A DNA stretch of 64,000 bases from Phlebotomus papatasi (GCF_024763615.1 NC_077223.1:11222001-11286000); one strand, 5' to 3'; positions 47,070 through 58,925 are shown, counted from the stretch's first letter. Notes: generated by a model from the sequence alone, not told the origin. Made by a program: numbers and translations.

Positions 47070-47757
47070 TTTGTTTGATTGTTTTCTCCCTTTTTCTCAC
47101 AGTTCTCGCCGTGATCTAAATCAACTAAAACAGTCGAAGCAGAAACTAGTACAAACAAAAGTCGATAATGTAGAAGCATTTAAGAACAGTAGAACAAAAA
47201 CGCTCAGTTTTGTAAGTGCACAGAGGATAAATCGGATAAACATTTTTTTAGTACATGACTGCTCTTATGTGCTTCTGTATAATCGACTTTTCTCTGTATT
47301 GGTTTTCTATCAGAACTGTTTGGCGGTTTTGCAACATGACGAGAATTGGAAAAAACACACGTGATACTGTGTTCAATATCTGCATTAACGACATTTTTGT
47401 GTTGGTTCCTGTCTTGACTGTGTTCCCCCCAGTTCTCGTTGTGTTCTAAAGTTACAGTCAAGACAGAAACCAACAAAACAGAAAAGTCGATAATACAGAA
47501 GCACTTGAGAACAGTAAAGCGCTAAAAAGTATTCTTTTTTTGAAAATGAAAAGGGCATAAACATTTTTTAGTTCATAATTTCTCTATGTTTGGCTCCTCC
47601 TGTCACGACTGTTTGGCGGTTTTGGAATCTGACGATTATGGGAAAACATATACTTATACCAGGAACAGAAAGACATGAGAACAGTCATGTACTAAAAAAT
47701 GTATATCCCTTTTTTAATTTTCGAAAATAAACTGCATTATCGACTTTTTTTCTTTCT
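47070..47757. repeat. array of inverted copies of a GTCGATAATxCAGAAGCAC unit
   Basis: The unit AAAGTCGATAATGTAGAAGC followed by ACTTGAGAACAGTA recurs in both orientations around 47160, 47230-47300, 47480, 47640 and, beyond the hAT element, 50615-50660. This makes a palindromic cluster downstream of ITFG1. The hAT-like element at 47766 is inserted in it. Class unknown; probably fold-back transposon ends. Confidence 0.55.
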
Positions 47758-47765
47758 GTTGATGC

Positions 47766-48398
47766 CAAGGGGGAGATATTAGCTTGGAAGTGGTGTACAC
47801 TGAGATGGAAGTACTGCGGAAGTGGAAGTCTCAAAAATAAAATGATTTTTGCTTTTTTCATTTAGATACAGTAGGAAAAGTACTGGTAAATATATAGCGC
47901 AATTAAAACATGTCCTGGAAAACTAAATTTATGTCATTTTTGATCGCAATTATCGTCAATTCCTCATCAAAATTCTCGTAAAAATGTTCAAATATCGTCA
48001 ACTAATGCCATCTATTGCAATGGACGAAACTTAATGGAATTCCTTCCAAAAATTTAAATTTCGAATTATGATTTTCAGTTAGAAAATATTCGAGTGTAAT
48101 AAGTATAATAGTAGTCGATTCTTTGAAATGGTTTAGCTATACTGAAAACTATCGGGAATGACTAAAACTAAATTACAGGATATTAATTTAGCCTACTACT
48201 TTCAGAAAAAAACGAAAAATTAAAAAAAAATGAAAAACATGCAGATACAGAAAATTAAAAAAATATAGAAATGATTATTTTTTATAATATTTGCGACTCA
48301 AGTTCTGAAATTCTATTTTTGACACAACGACTAAAGTAGTGTAAATCAGAAATCTGCAATAATTATACATGGTTCTTTTGGTTTTGAGTTTTAATTCG

Positions 48399-48450
<52 letters not shown>

Positions 48451-50541
48451 TAAACTTTTATGTATTTTTTGTATACATTATATTATGATTCATATACAAA
48501 ATGTCATTTTCACATTCTTTTAAATAGAATATTTTAAATTCTTTTAAATTTTTCTAGACAATAATGTAAACAGAGAGATTAAAATTTAAAGAAAATGTAC
48601 ATACTCTTGGTAGAATTTTGGATATTTTTTAGAACTAAATATGTAGTCCAGAACCGTGAGTTTTTCAGTATAAAACTTTTGACCATTAATTGGTAGGTAT
48701 CCCCTAATTCATTTTTTCATTATACTCTATCTTGTTCGAATTAACGTTAAATATACTTGTTGCAAACCTTTGGGAAAAATATGTGAAAGCTCTATTAGAA
48801 TCAGCAAACTCCCAATAAGAATATATTTCCCTGGTGCAGTTACCTTCAAATAAAACAGTGGCAGAGCATTAGCACAGAGATTCTCACTATCTATAGGGCC
48901 GGGAAGGCGTACAATACCTTTAGGAGGGAAGAGAGATTGGTTAAGGAATGTATTTGGCGAGAAGGATTAAAAATTTTCCCTTTTCCGCCAAGAAGCAATC
49001 TCTTCCCTTTGTGGTGGGTCACCTCGTGGTGGATCTTGGCCCCCTTTCCTTGAAATCACTCGAAACTCAAGCCTTTCCTCCTGGATTTTCACTGTCCCCC
49101 GATCAGCTGATCTTTCCACTCCACAAAACAACTTTTTAACAATTTACAAATTTTATTTCCACTTAATTAATTATAAATTTTTCCTCAAATTTTAATTTTT
49201 CACACCAATCACCAAATTTGCACAGAGAACATGAAGAAAAAACTAACAGTAACATGGGAGAAAGTCCAAGAGTGAAGAGATGATAGAAGGAGAAAATCCC
49301 ACTAATATCGATATCATCCTCCATCTCTCTTTTGATCGATATTTTGAATCTGCTTCTCTTATTAACGGTCACTTCTTCTTATTTTACACTAAAACCCCAA
49401 CAATACTTTTAAAAACGTTTTGTTAAAAGAGTTAAAAGTATAACAACAGCAAAACTTGAATCAACCTAAATTAAATATGTTCAATGTCATGAGTATATAT
49501 GTTAAAAATTATACACAGACTAGTCTTTTTTATTGTTTAGTAATAATTCTGGATATTTATATTCATTGATAATTAATTACTGAAAAACAGCGTATTAAAG
49601 ATAATTCTTTCAATCATTTTTTTCAATATTAAGAATTAGATATCTAAAAAAACAAGTAAGTTATTTGGACATTTAAACTAGCAATAAGGATTTCCATGAA
49701 TGCGAATGACATTGTACGTATAGTGACGGTAATTGTTCTACTGCGTTTAAATTATGAACACGTACCTAGTAAAAATAAAAAAATATACGAACATCACTAT
49801 TAGTTTGTGAATTTTAATAAAAATTTTTGAAACACTAATAGTATATTAAAGAAACGAATATTGTAATGCAATTATTAGATTTATTTCTTTCACCAATTGA
49901 GTCGCATTGGAATGTCAGAACTAACAAACTAGTAATAAATATAATTTAAAATTTTACAAATGGTGAAGAAAAAGCTTTGAATAAAGTATAAGGAGATTTA
50001 GAAAATAGGCGTCTCAGTTTTGTTTAATTAAAAAAAATTGTTAAGTGATGATACACACTGTTTGTTTCAATGAGAATTTCTTGATTCATATTTTTTTTTT
50101 GAATACTATTTTTTTATTTTAAATAAATGTTCTACGTGAAAAATGAATAAATTTATTATAACACTGACGCTTGCAGATCAATTCCTCATGTATAACTTTT
50201 CTAGATTCATTTAAAAAATCAGCCTTCTAAAAGAAATTATTAAAATAGAGCTTTATTTTCAGTTTAATTAAAATGCAATTACGATATCCAAAAAAGCGAA
50301 AAATAATAATTTAACCGTTCGTTGAAGAAAATTCAAATTAGATTTTAGTCGTTACTTTTAAATTCAAACGCCGGAAGTGCTTGGAAGTGCCTAGAAGTGC
50401 AAGAAGTGCCTAGAAGTGCAAGAAGTGCTGGAAATCACCTATGGCACTTCCGGAAGTGTGGAAGTCTTTGACGTTTCCCATACAAATTTAGGAAGAGCTG
50501 GAAGTGGTGTACACGATTTTTCGTCTAATATCTCCCCCCTG
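47766..50541. mobile_element. 2.8-kb non-autonomous hAT-like transposon
   Basis: TIRs CAAGGGGGAGATATTAG (left) and, as reverse complement of the right end, CAGGGGGGAGATATTAG: 17 bp with one mismatch. They are flanked by an exact 8-bp direct repeat GTTGATGC at 47758-47765 and 50542-50549. The 8-bp duplication and CA(A/G)GGG start are the hAT signature. Near the right end the motif (G)AAGTGC is repeated many times (50376-50460), like subterminal transposase-binding repeats of hAT elements; GGAAGTG repeats are also at the left end. The AT-rich interior has a (TA)n run and no transposase that I can find. Confidence 0.8.
48402..48445. repeat. (TA)n microsatellite
   Basis: About 22 uninterrupted AT dinucleotides inside the hAT-like element. 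Confidence 0.95.
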
Positions 50542-50549
50542 GTTGATGC

Positions 50550-50763
50550 CCATTTCGACTGTTTCCTCAGTCCTCACTGTTATAAAACGCCACAGTCGTG
50601 ACAGGAATCAATACAAAGAAAAGTCGATAATGCAGAAGCACTTGAGAACAATAATGTGCTAAAAAAAATATGTTCATTTTTGATTGGAATAGCACCATAA
50701 TACAAAATACATAAATTTTCTTAAGTCTTTATTAGAAAATTCACAGAATTTTACAAAAAATAC
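50550..50763. other. 3' flank of Tfb2, with continuation of the palindromic repeat
   Basis: Continues the 47070-47757 repeat cluster after the hAT element (AAAGTCGATAATGCAGAAGC). It ends at the Tfb2 stop codon. The Tfb2 3' UTR must lie in this repeat-derived DNA. AATAAA was not found on the minus strand; TTTATT-like A/T runs only. Confidence 0.45.
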
Positions 50764-52302
50764 CTATGTGGTGCCTTTGGAGTATCTCTTCCAGAACCTC
50801 TTGACATCGTCATGCCCGGCTTTGGTCACTACCATCGTCCGCGTCCTCTCATTTTGCCACACGAGGACACTGATTGACTGAGCATAGTCCCGAAGGGTGA
50901 TGAAATCAGCCTGGGAGAGGAACTGGTTGTACACTACACCTTCTGTGTATGTGAATCTGTTTCTCTCATTCTCCCAGAGCTTGATTTGATCCACAATTGT
51001 GGGCGGCAGGCAGGATTTGTGACGATAGCCAGCATTAGAATTTTGGGCGACATTGATGAGGGCCGGATGAGCATGTTGTTCCAAATAACTGATAATCTGC
51101 TCAGCTGTGATGCCTCCACGGAGGGCCGAACGCACAGAATCCCGCGTGAGGACACCAACAGTGAGATTAGGAAAGCGATAGAGGAGCTCAGTGAAGAGAC
51201 CCAAAAGAGCCACCAAAAGATTTGAATCCGTATATGCGTAGACTCTGTAGTTAGTTTCAATGACGATATGACGCTTTCCAGGAGTAGTTTGGGCATCTTC
51301 CTCATTAGCAACAATAGGAACAGCATCTTTGTTGGTAATGTTGAGGGCCAATCTGGTTGGGTAGAAACGTCCAGCTTTGCGTTTCCGTTGATAGACCAAT
51401 CCGAATTCCCTCAGATGCTGAAGAAAGGTTAGCATTCCCGGACTTAAACCCTCAGAACTGTAATCTCGTCCGAGAGTTGAGAAGCTCAATTGGAAGAGCA
51501 TCGAGAGACACTCGCCCAGATCTAGTCCACGTTGATGGCATGTGTCCAGATATTGCAGCATAAAATGCCACACCTGAGCCTGAGTGTCCAGCAGGAGAAA
51601 TTGAAATCCCTGCTTTGTTATCACACAGCTCCCATCATCCTCCCTCTTCATGAGATTCGCATGCAAGAGAATTCTCACAGCGTCTGGAGAAATTGCTTCT
51701 CCATCGGGGGCTTTTGTATTGCAAGCTCCTACCATATAGTGCAGGACACATCGCCATCGAGACATAGCATAATTATCTAGAAAAGTAACATCTCTGGCTT
51801 TGGAATCAGATTCCAAAGCATTGGACATTGACCAGGGTTTTCCGCCGCCCAGAAGGGCAATTTTTAGGTTTTTCTTGTAGGTAGGGCACAGTTCCCAGGC
51901 CGGCAATCCACCTGGGATTGCAGCAGCACGCCATACACCCAAATCCGATAGGATTGAGATGGCAGAAGCATGCTCTTTGGCATGAATCTGAGAGCCCCAT
52001 GAAGACACCACTGCCTGAGGCACTGGTTGTTCAACAAACAGAATACGAATGACAAACTGCCGGGAAATTTCTGGCAGCTCCCTGGGGAACGCAATAAAGC
52101 CCTATAAGCTACAGAGATTGCTATTTGAAAAGGGGCCCCTGTGGACTCACCTGTATACAGCCAGACAAATTGTTGGGTAGTTATAGAGTTTTTCCAGGAC
52201 ATCTGAAGATCTGGTCTGCAGGTACTCATAGAGATCCTTACATTCAAGATTTGCCGCCTTTGGGAGACCCGTAGATACCTTAGAAGATTTAGGATCGGGC
52301 AT
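50764..52302 (-). CDS. Tfb2: TFIIH subunit Tfb2 (p52/GTF2H4, fly marionette)
   Basis: Two exons, 52302-52151 and 52081-50764 (69-bp intron), give 489 aa. The N-terminus reads LYEYLQTRSSDVLEKLYNYP and continues CLAVYRELPEISRQFVIR, ILFVEQPVPQAVVSSW, the strongly conserved Tfb2 start. Other family blocks: RWRCVLHYMVGA, VLLDTQAQVWHFMLQYLDTC-like (LLLDTQAQVWHFMLQYLDTC), FLQHLREFGLVYQRKRKAGR FYPTRLALNI, IVIETNYRVYAYTDSNLLVA, FPNLTVGVLTRDSVR and the C-terminal QFLSQADFITLRDYA module that contacts p8/TTDA. Tfb2 anchors and activates the XPB helicase in TFIIH for transcription initiation and nucleotide excision repair in the nucleus. Using acceptor CCCCAG|GGAG keeps the conserved RELPEI; the upstream TTATAG site would shift the frame. 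Divergent from the RS-domain gene. Confidence 0.96.
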
Positions 52303-52548
52303 TTTATTTTATTTTTCAAAACACTTCCACAAACAAAACGCAACACCACATAACCTCACTTTGACTTTCCGTTGAATTTCCGGAAGAAAAAAATCTTTTT
52401 ATTCCAGTTTCCACAGGAGGGTGATTTTCCATTCCACAAATGGCAGTGGTGGTGTAAAAAAAGTCACAAAGTGCGTGTTTTTGGGCATTTTTTCAGTGTT
52501 TTCTCTACAGAGAACGGGAAGAAGAGGTTCAGGAACAGCAGATTAGAG
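52303..52548. promoter_or_regulatory. shared divergent 5' region of Tfb2 and the RS-domain gene
   Basis: 246 bp between the two divergent ATGs. A TTTTTTCAGTGTT stretch near 52488 could serve as an initiator (TCAGT) for the plus-strand gene. No TATA box was seen. Inference from spacing and one motif. Confidence 0.55.
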
Positions 52549-54259
52549 ATGGCAGACAACAAGGAGAATAATAAAGATGCAGACGATGAAATCCCGGAGG
52601 ATTTTTTCGATGATTTTAGCAACACTGAGTTTATGGCAGGTTAGAGTTAGCTGGGGGATTTTTGTGCGGCCTTTTTTGAAGCCAAATATTGGCTATATGC
52701 TACCACTTTCAGGGCTAGATGTCATCGACACATGGGATGAGGGTGAGGAGAACAAGGAGAAGAAATCTAGGCCGGCTAAGAAGCCGGCGGAGGATGGCGA
52801 TGAGGGGCGGGAAAGGAAGCGTCATCGGCAGAGATCTCCACCAGGTAGGGATCGTCGCAACACGAGGTCAAAGTCTCCAGTGGGCCGGGCACCCTGGGAT
52901 TCGCCAGAAAAACGAAGGCGGCACTCACCACCACCAAGACGGCATGAAAGGAACTCTATACCGCGTCGGGATGAATTTAGGCGGCCAGGTGGCAGTAGGA
53001 GGTCCAGGAGTCGCAGTCGCAGTAGAAGTCCAAGGTCACGCAGACGTAGTCCACCTAAGAATAAGACACCCTTCTTGGAGGAGTTGGCACAGAAGCTGGC
53101 CGAAAAGGGGCACAGTTTGACGGGATTGCAGCCAAATCCGTACGCTTTTCAGGCCCAGAACTATCCCAACTATCAGGAAATGGGGTATGGGGGGTATCCG
53201 GTAAGGGCGCCGGGGCCAATGGTGATGCCCTATCAACAGATGCCGCTGGTGCAGTATCCAAATTTGCCACAGTACCAGGCACCTCCGGTGGAGTATCCTG
53301 GTCATCCTGGTGCTCCAGGACCATGGCCAGCTGGCCCTCCGCAGCCCAACAACTTCAACAGCACACTCAGTATCAATTTGACACAGCAGACAGCAGCACC
53401 AAGTGTCCAGACAAATGCAATTCCGGGAGCCAATCCTGAACCACCGGAACGAGCAAAAACGCCCCAACAGGAGAAATTTCAGCTGGGCCTGGCACAGATG
53501 CTGGAGGATAACTATGAGGAGGTGAAGGAGAAGATAGCTGAACTGTCGTCCAAGGATAGCATCCTGGTGCGCTGCAAGAAGGCAATTGATAGTCTCCGGG
53601 GTGATTCCAAGACTTCCAATGCTTTCATCTATGTCCCCATGACGATGCCCAAGGAAACAGCTGATGGGAGTCCAGTGGGCAAATTCCATCATGTGAAGTT
53701 CCCTTGGTCGGGTAAGTGTGAGATTGACACGCACTTTATCACGTTGTCCAGCAGCAAGACGCGCGAAGTGGCTCAAAAACTGGGCATGAGTGCAGCCAAA
53801 ATTATCAATAAGCTCAAGATTCAGGATGTAACCGAGAAGATGTCCAACAATACCTCCCAAGCTGCCTCAGACATGGCCCTCGTGCCGGAGAATTACTCAA
53901 CTACGGCTTGTCAGACGGATCCAGCTGAATGTCCAACGTGTCTCAAGAGGGAACTACTCACTTACTGGGATTCGGCTGCCCAAACGGAACCAGTTCCGCC
54001 GACTCCGAGTGTCGCTGATGTCCTTCCGGACTACGATGAATCCTCCATTAATCTCTTGAGGCGCTTTGGACAGCAACAGAGGGATATCCTTATTTATTTC
54101 ATGCGCCTCATTGAGCGTCCGGATTACGTGACGCCCTATCACATCAACACACTCACTTCACGCCTCCAAGATCTGCCCAGGATCTCCAATCAGGCACGCC
54201 AGGTGACACAGCCTTCGGGATATCTCATCAATCCACAGCCAGACTTTCGTAGATTCTAA
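52549..54259 (+). CDS. RS-domain nuclear protein, family not recognised
   Basis: Exons 52549-52639 and 52713-54259 (73-bp intron, GCAG|GTTAGA ... TTTCAG|GGCTAG) give 545 aa. Acidic N-terminus (MADNKENNKDADDEIPEDFF, DDFSNTEFMAGLDVIDTWDE). About residues 60-150 are Arg/Ser-rich, with SRRSRSRSRSRSPRSRRRS, as in SR-type RNA-processing factors. A Pro/Tyr/Gly-rich stretch follows (about 165-270, YGGYPVRAPGPMVMPYQQMP), then a folded-looking C-terminal half with FQLGLAQMLEDNYEEVKEKI, ACQTDPAECPTC and FGQQQRDILIYFMRLIERPD. There is no RRM or zinc finger that I can recognise. An RS domain with a Pro/Tyr-rich low-complexity region suggests a splicing or mRNA-processing role in nuclear condensates. That is inference only. 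The start is chosen because the acidic exon 1 is coding and splices in frame. Confidence 0.85.
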
Positions 54260-55111
54260 ACAAACTGCGCGAAAACTTTTTTTTTTAAATTTCCAGGAAA
54301 CTCCGTTTTTTTTCGGATTTCGTGTTTTGTTAAAAATTTGTAGAAACAACAAGTTTTCAACAGTGAGTGACATTTATAGTTTTTAAAAACAAAAAGAGTC
54401 TACAGGAAGAAAGGTGAGTGGTCAAGTCCTAAAGAAATGCAAACTTGATGAGGAGATTTTCTTTGTTATAGCTTTCTTGGAAACTTCAATGGTTCCAAAG
54501 AGCCCCCAATTTATGATTATTTTTTTTTACTTGCATCTGAAGAACATTCATGGGATCACACGTGAAGTGTTTGTAGAATTAACAAACCTTTTCTGCATAT
54601 TCTATACATATTTTATGCATTGTAATAAACGTATAGCCAACATCTCAAATTTTCTTTTAAATTTCTTCATCGGAGTCATCTTTGTCATTTTTACAAAGTG
54701 TTTTCCAAGGATTGTTGTCACAAAAAATTGAAGATTTTATTTTTGAAAAATGTTTGGCAAAACTCGTATGGCAAGTTTTTTTTTCGTGCGAAAAATCAGC
54801 ACTTGAATTTATTAATCACAAATGAAAGACAATAAAGATTTGTCAATTCAAATAATGTGATTAGTAGATTTGACTATACAACAAAATCCGCAAAAATGTC
54901 AAGTGTTTAAAAAATAGTGAAAATATGTGTTAAAATAGAAGAAACTTCGTGTGTCGAGGAATTGTTATTTGGCAAAAATGTTGTTCAACAAAGGTTTGTA
55001 AAAATTACAAAGAGCGGATAATCGAGGAAATAATTTGAGAAATGGGTGACTATAGGTATGAGCTACAGTGAATCACTGTAGAGTAGACCTGTAGTCGTTA
55101 AAAGTCGTGTA
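54260..55111. other. 3' flank and intergenic DNA, no gene seen
   Basis: It follows the RS-domain gene stop codon. AT-rich, with no exon or TIR element identified. The plus-strand frame at 54414-54731 has hydrophobic, T-rich composition without family resemblance and is not called. Confidence 0.5.
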
Positions 55112-56370
55112 AAGCTGGCTATACATTAGACATAATTTATTGAAATATTTCTTTTCAATGTCAAATATTGACAAGGATTGCCTCCACATTGCAAAGATTT
55201 ATTGACATAAATGTTTCAATATTGAAGAAAAATGTCCAGTGTGTAGGCAAATATTGAAATATTTCTTTCAATATGGAACATTTTGTTCAATATTTTATTT
55301 CATTATTTTGAATGGCTACAAACTAGGCCAAATTATGTCAATAAAAAATTTCAGTCACATTGAAATAAAATTTCAAAGAAATTCTAAATATCAAATTGAT
55401 TTGATATTTCCTTCAATATTTTTTAATGGTCAGGAATCTTCTTCCTTCAGAACATCACAGAACTGCCGGATTTTCCTTGTTCATGAATGAAAACACATCC
55501 AAGATCAATATCCAAGTCAAGACACATCTCTCCTGCTTCCTCCAGAAAATCCCAGATTCTTGGAATTTGGTTATATATTTTATTCAATCTCTTCATGAAC
55601 CCAACTTGGTCAGCACTAATCACCTGCTTCCTCCAGAAAATCTCAGAACTTTTGGGATTCTCTTGTATATTATGCCCAAAACACTTCAGATACTTTCTGT
55701 GGTCAGAGGATTCCTGGAGCTTCCTCCAGGAAATCCCAGATCTTCTGCGATTTTTTTGAAAATCATGTCAAAAACCAGTCAGATACTTTCTGTTGTCAGA
55801 GGATTCCTGGAGGTTCCTCCAGGAAATCCCTGTTCTTCTGGGATTTTCTTGTTCATTATGCCCAAAGCACTTCATATAAGTATAATTTTATGATACGAAT
55901 TGGAATCCTACAGAGGAATCGAAGGCTTGTGGTTGTGGCCATCCAGTCCTTTTGCTCGCTATGGTAAACTCTCCAACGGTATGATACGAAGCATGATCCT
56001 GAAAGTCTGTGAGAATTCAAGTTTTTAATTCTATTTGGCTTTTGTTTTCAATCTGAAGTGTTTTTGACATAATATACAAGAAAATCCCAGAAGATCTGGG
56101 ATTTCTGCAGGAAGCTGGAGAAATCTTCTGACCAACTTGGTTATTTTTGGGTGTTCTTGACAAAAACGGAAGAAAATCCCAGAGGATCTGTGAATCCCTG
56201 ACTAGACTGATATTTTTAATATTGAAGTTTTAATATTGAAGTCAATTTGTTCAGTGTGTAGTCAATTATTGAAATATTGGTTTCAATATTCGCTTCAATA
56301 TTGAAGTTTCTTTTCAATGGCACTTTGAAATGCTATTATTTCAATAATTTGTCTAATGTGGAGACAGCTT
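55112..56370. mobile_element. fold-back element with internal about 90-bp tandem repeats
   Basis: The left end AAGCTGGCTATACATTAGAC and the right end (reverse complement AAGCTGTCTCCACATTAGAC) are inverted, followed by A(T)AATTATTGAAAT, and TTGAAATAT repeats pair over longer arms. Inside, a unit containing CAGAGGATTCCTGGAG and TTCCTCCAGGAAATCCC is tandemly repeated (about 55530-55860), and inverted units (GAAAATCCCAGA) lie near 56075-56190. The long plus-strand frame through this region is a by-product of the repeat. Confidence 0.65.
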
Positions 56371-57179
56371 AATATTGGAAATTTTGTGTTGATAATTTTA
56401 ATGGAAATTACAGATAGCCATACTGGTAACACTAATCCCGCTCATTCACGGTGCCATGATAAATATTTTTGCGCCAAAAAGACATAACAGACATAAAAAA
56501 CTCATATAGAAAGAAATTGTCTTCTTAATATCTTTGTCGGAAGACGGATAGCTGTTCACTACACACCCTTTTACTTGAATCTTGCAGAAATACAAAGAAA
56601 TTAAATGAAAATATCACTTCAAATGGAGAGTTCTTAAATCGCGCGCAATTCAACTGTGAGAGAGAGATAAAGACACAAATAACTCACTTGACAAACGTCT
56701 GGCGGCGCTGCGGTTGCGAAAAATCTTTTCTTTGAAAATATTTTCTTCTCTATTTTATGTTTATTAGCAGGTCGTGTCCCTTCTTGTAATATGTACTTTT
56801 GCATTTCTTATTAACCAAAATAGTGTTGTACAAAAAGATTTTTCTCAAACTTATCCTGAATTTTGGGACAGCTCAAAAGAATATGAGTGTTCCAGCTCAA
56901 AATTTCATCTTAATTTTTGTGTTGTAATATCGACAATAATTTACAATTAATTCAAATAACGGTATTCAACTAAATTATTAAAAGGATTTTCTTGTGAAAA
57001 TGACTTAACTCTAAGCCTAAGGAATTAAACAATTTTCACATTAAAAAACCTCCTCATTTTCTCTACGTGAATTTTCGCGGCATTTCGAAGAATTCCAACA
57101 GGAGCACCACACCAAATTCACTTCGGCTCTTCTTTTAGCTCAGGCCTGCTGTAGAGGCACTTATTCATCCTTGGAGTAT
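56371..57179. other. intergenic DNA, nothing recognised
   Basis: No gene, RNA or element boundary could be supported here. Confidence 0.5.
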
Positions 57180-57465
57180 TATTATTAATCGTGTCGAAAC
57201 ACTTTATTTTGTATTACAATGTGATCATTACAATGTGCTCGTATTGGAAGAATCTGCTGATCGTACACCGCCCAAGAACACCACCGTGATGAATGCTTCT
57301 TCCGTGCTTCTGATATGTTTTTGGGTGGAGGCAGTGCATATTATTACGTTTTATTGAAAATGTGAACATTCTGCTGCTTTACACCGGGTGGGACTCGAAC
57401 TCACAACTGTGAGAGTCGATTCAGAGATCTCACCGCCCAAGATCCAGCGGTCCCAAATAGCCAAT
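57180..57465 (-). repeat. tRNA-derived SINE-like sequence
   Basis: On the minus strand GTGAGTTCGAGTCCCACCC is an excellent B-box with flanking T-arm-like pairing. Upstream, TCTTGGGCGGTGAGATC resembles an A-box. The tail ends with TTAATAATAATACT. A full cloverleaf with acceptor stem is not formed, so a SINE is more likely than a tRNA gene. The motif ACCGCCCAAGA is repeated at 57265 and 57430. Confidence 0.45.
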
Positions 57466-57544
57466 AATTTCCCTTTATCCTTAAACGCGAAAATAAAAAA
57501 TTTCCCAAAACAACAAAAATTTCCTTCTGTCCCTAAAACCGAAA

Positions 57545-57690
57545 ATAATAATGCTCTGGAGGTTGGTCACCAACGCTAAGACGGCGGTGGATGCTAAAAA
57601 ATTAACTACAACTTACCCACATCAAAATTATCAATGTTGTAAAACAATCTTGGATGTATGATAATGCTCAGGTGCAATAAATAAATAAAT
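57545..57690 (+). repeat. probable LINE 3' fragment with (AATA)n tail
   Basis: Resembles 41630-41765 and ends in AATAAATAAATAAATAATAAT. The pogo-like MITE at 57696 is inserted just beyond the tail. Confidence 0.4.
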
Positions 57691-57695
57691 AATAA

Positions 57696-58037
57696 TACAG
57701 TAGACTCTCTCAAATTCGGGCATTTGGGACCGAAATGTCATCCGAATTAGAGAGAAATTCGGGCGACAAATTTTTGAAATGCAACGATTTTTTATTCATC
57801 TTCACACTCATTAAATTTTCTTACTCATATTTATAGTAAATGTCATAAAAATCCCTTAATAATGCAAAATCACATCATAACTAAGGCAATACCAATGCAA
57901 ATTTAAGCATATTTCCTTCATTTAATTACTAAGATCGAACTTGAAAAATGTCAACAAACTGTTTTCAAATTTAACTGCTGTCCGAATTAAAAAGTATCCC
58001 GATCTTAAAAGAGCCGAATTAACGAGAGTCTACTGTA
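57696..58037. mobile_element. pogo-like MITE, TACAGTAGACTCTCTC family (copy 2)
   Basis: Sister of 26888-27231. It runs from TACAGTAGACTCTCTCAAAT to CGAGAGTCTACTGTA and shares CGGGCATTTGGGACCGAAATG. 342 bp, TA-bounded, with no transposase remnant noticed. Confidence 0.8.
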
Positions 58038-58081
58038 ATAATTTTCCAAAACAGAAAGTTTGCCTCTGTAAACTAATGACC

Positions 58082-58217
58082 AGCGCACAATAACTTTTTT
58101 TTGTAAACATGTTTTTAAAATTTCCTATTAGAATGAGCGAGATGACTAGATTTAGATCTCGCTTACTCTCACTGAAATGCCAAAAACATGTTTACAAAAC
58201 AAAAGTTATTGTGCGTC
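58082..58217. mobile_element. 136-bp MITE with GCACAATAACTTTT ends
   Basis: Almost the whole element is an inverted repeat: GCGCACAATAACTTTTTTTT, GTAAACATGTTTTT against AAAAACATGTTTAC, AAAACAAAAGTTATTGTGCG. No coding capacity. Confidence 0.75.
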
Positions 58218-58734
58218 GGGCATAATAATTTCCAAAACATAGAAAATTTCCGAGCCTAAACTGATATATCGGCGATATCAAACAATATTAATTAATTGAT
58301 AAAATGCAAGAGAGACGACACTTGTTCATCTGCGTTCGGTATAAATCTATTGTATCCATTGTATCAAAAAATACTCGCTCTCCAGACATCCGACTGTCCA
58401 ACAATAAACATCAATAGTTAAGTGCACTTCCAAAAGACTATATTTTTCCATCGCCAAATTATAAAAAATAATAATAATTTCCCAAAAAAAAATTCTTGCT
58501 CTAGCAAATGAAACTAGTAAATTTGCTAGAATTTTGACCAGGACCCCGTCTCCAATCTTTAATTGTCTGAAGTTTATAAGAAAATGCTCTTTTTACACTC
58601 AAGGTTATACTTCGGGAGAGTAACTTTAAAAGTTTACTATTTCAGTGCTCGTTTATAACTGTAAAGATCTAAAGACTAATTTTGAAGTAAGTAAAACGCT
58701 TGATATCGACTGTTTTCGTCCCTGCCCCAGCAAG

Positions 58735-58925
58735 CACAAAATGCTAATAGATTTCAATTTAGCTGAAAACATATGAATTTTCAGCTGAATTTTGCTAACT
58801 TATTATACAACTTGCCTGGCAGTGCTATAATTTCCATATATTTGGTATGTACTTTTTGTTCGAGAACTGCTAACCAGCCAGCATGTTTTTGCTGATCGAT
58901 TCAGCTTTCAGCGATAAAAACAACA
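58735..58925 (-). repeat. second copy of the CAGCA/TGCTG dispersed repeat
   Basis: Its reverse complement matches 3425-3582 in the order CGATCAGCAAAAA, TTAGCAGTTCTC, ATATATGG and AATTCAGCTGAAAA. Confidence 0.55.

Noticed and set aside
47070..47757. CRISPR-like array because of the recurring GTCGATAAT unit
   Set aside because: The units are inverted, irregularly spaced and imperfect, and the genome is eukaryotic.
52082..52110. Alternative Tfb2 acceptor TTATAG upstream of CCCCAG
   Set aside because: It shifts the frame and loses the conserved RELPEISRQFV sequence; the CCCCAG site restores it exactly.
55426..55893. 155-codon plus-strand frame with repeated VVRGFLE motifs
   Set aside because: It arises from about 90-bp tandem repeats whose length keeps the frame open inside a fold-back element; no start context or splice signals.
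57340..57465. tRNA gene on the minus strand
   Set aside because: The B-box is excellent, but no acceptor stem or anticodon arm can be drawn, and the sequence continues into a SINE-like tail.
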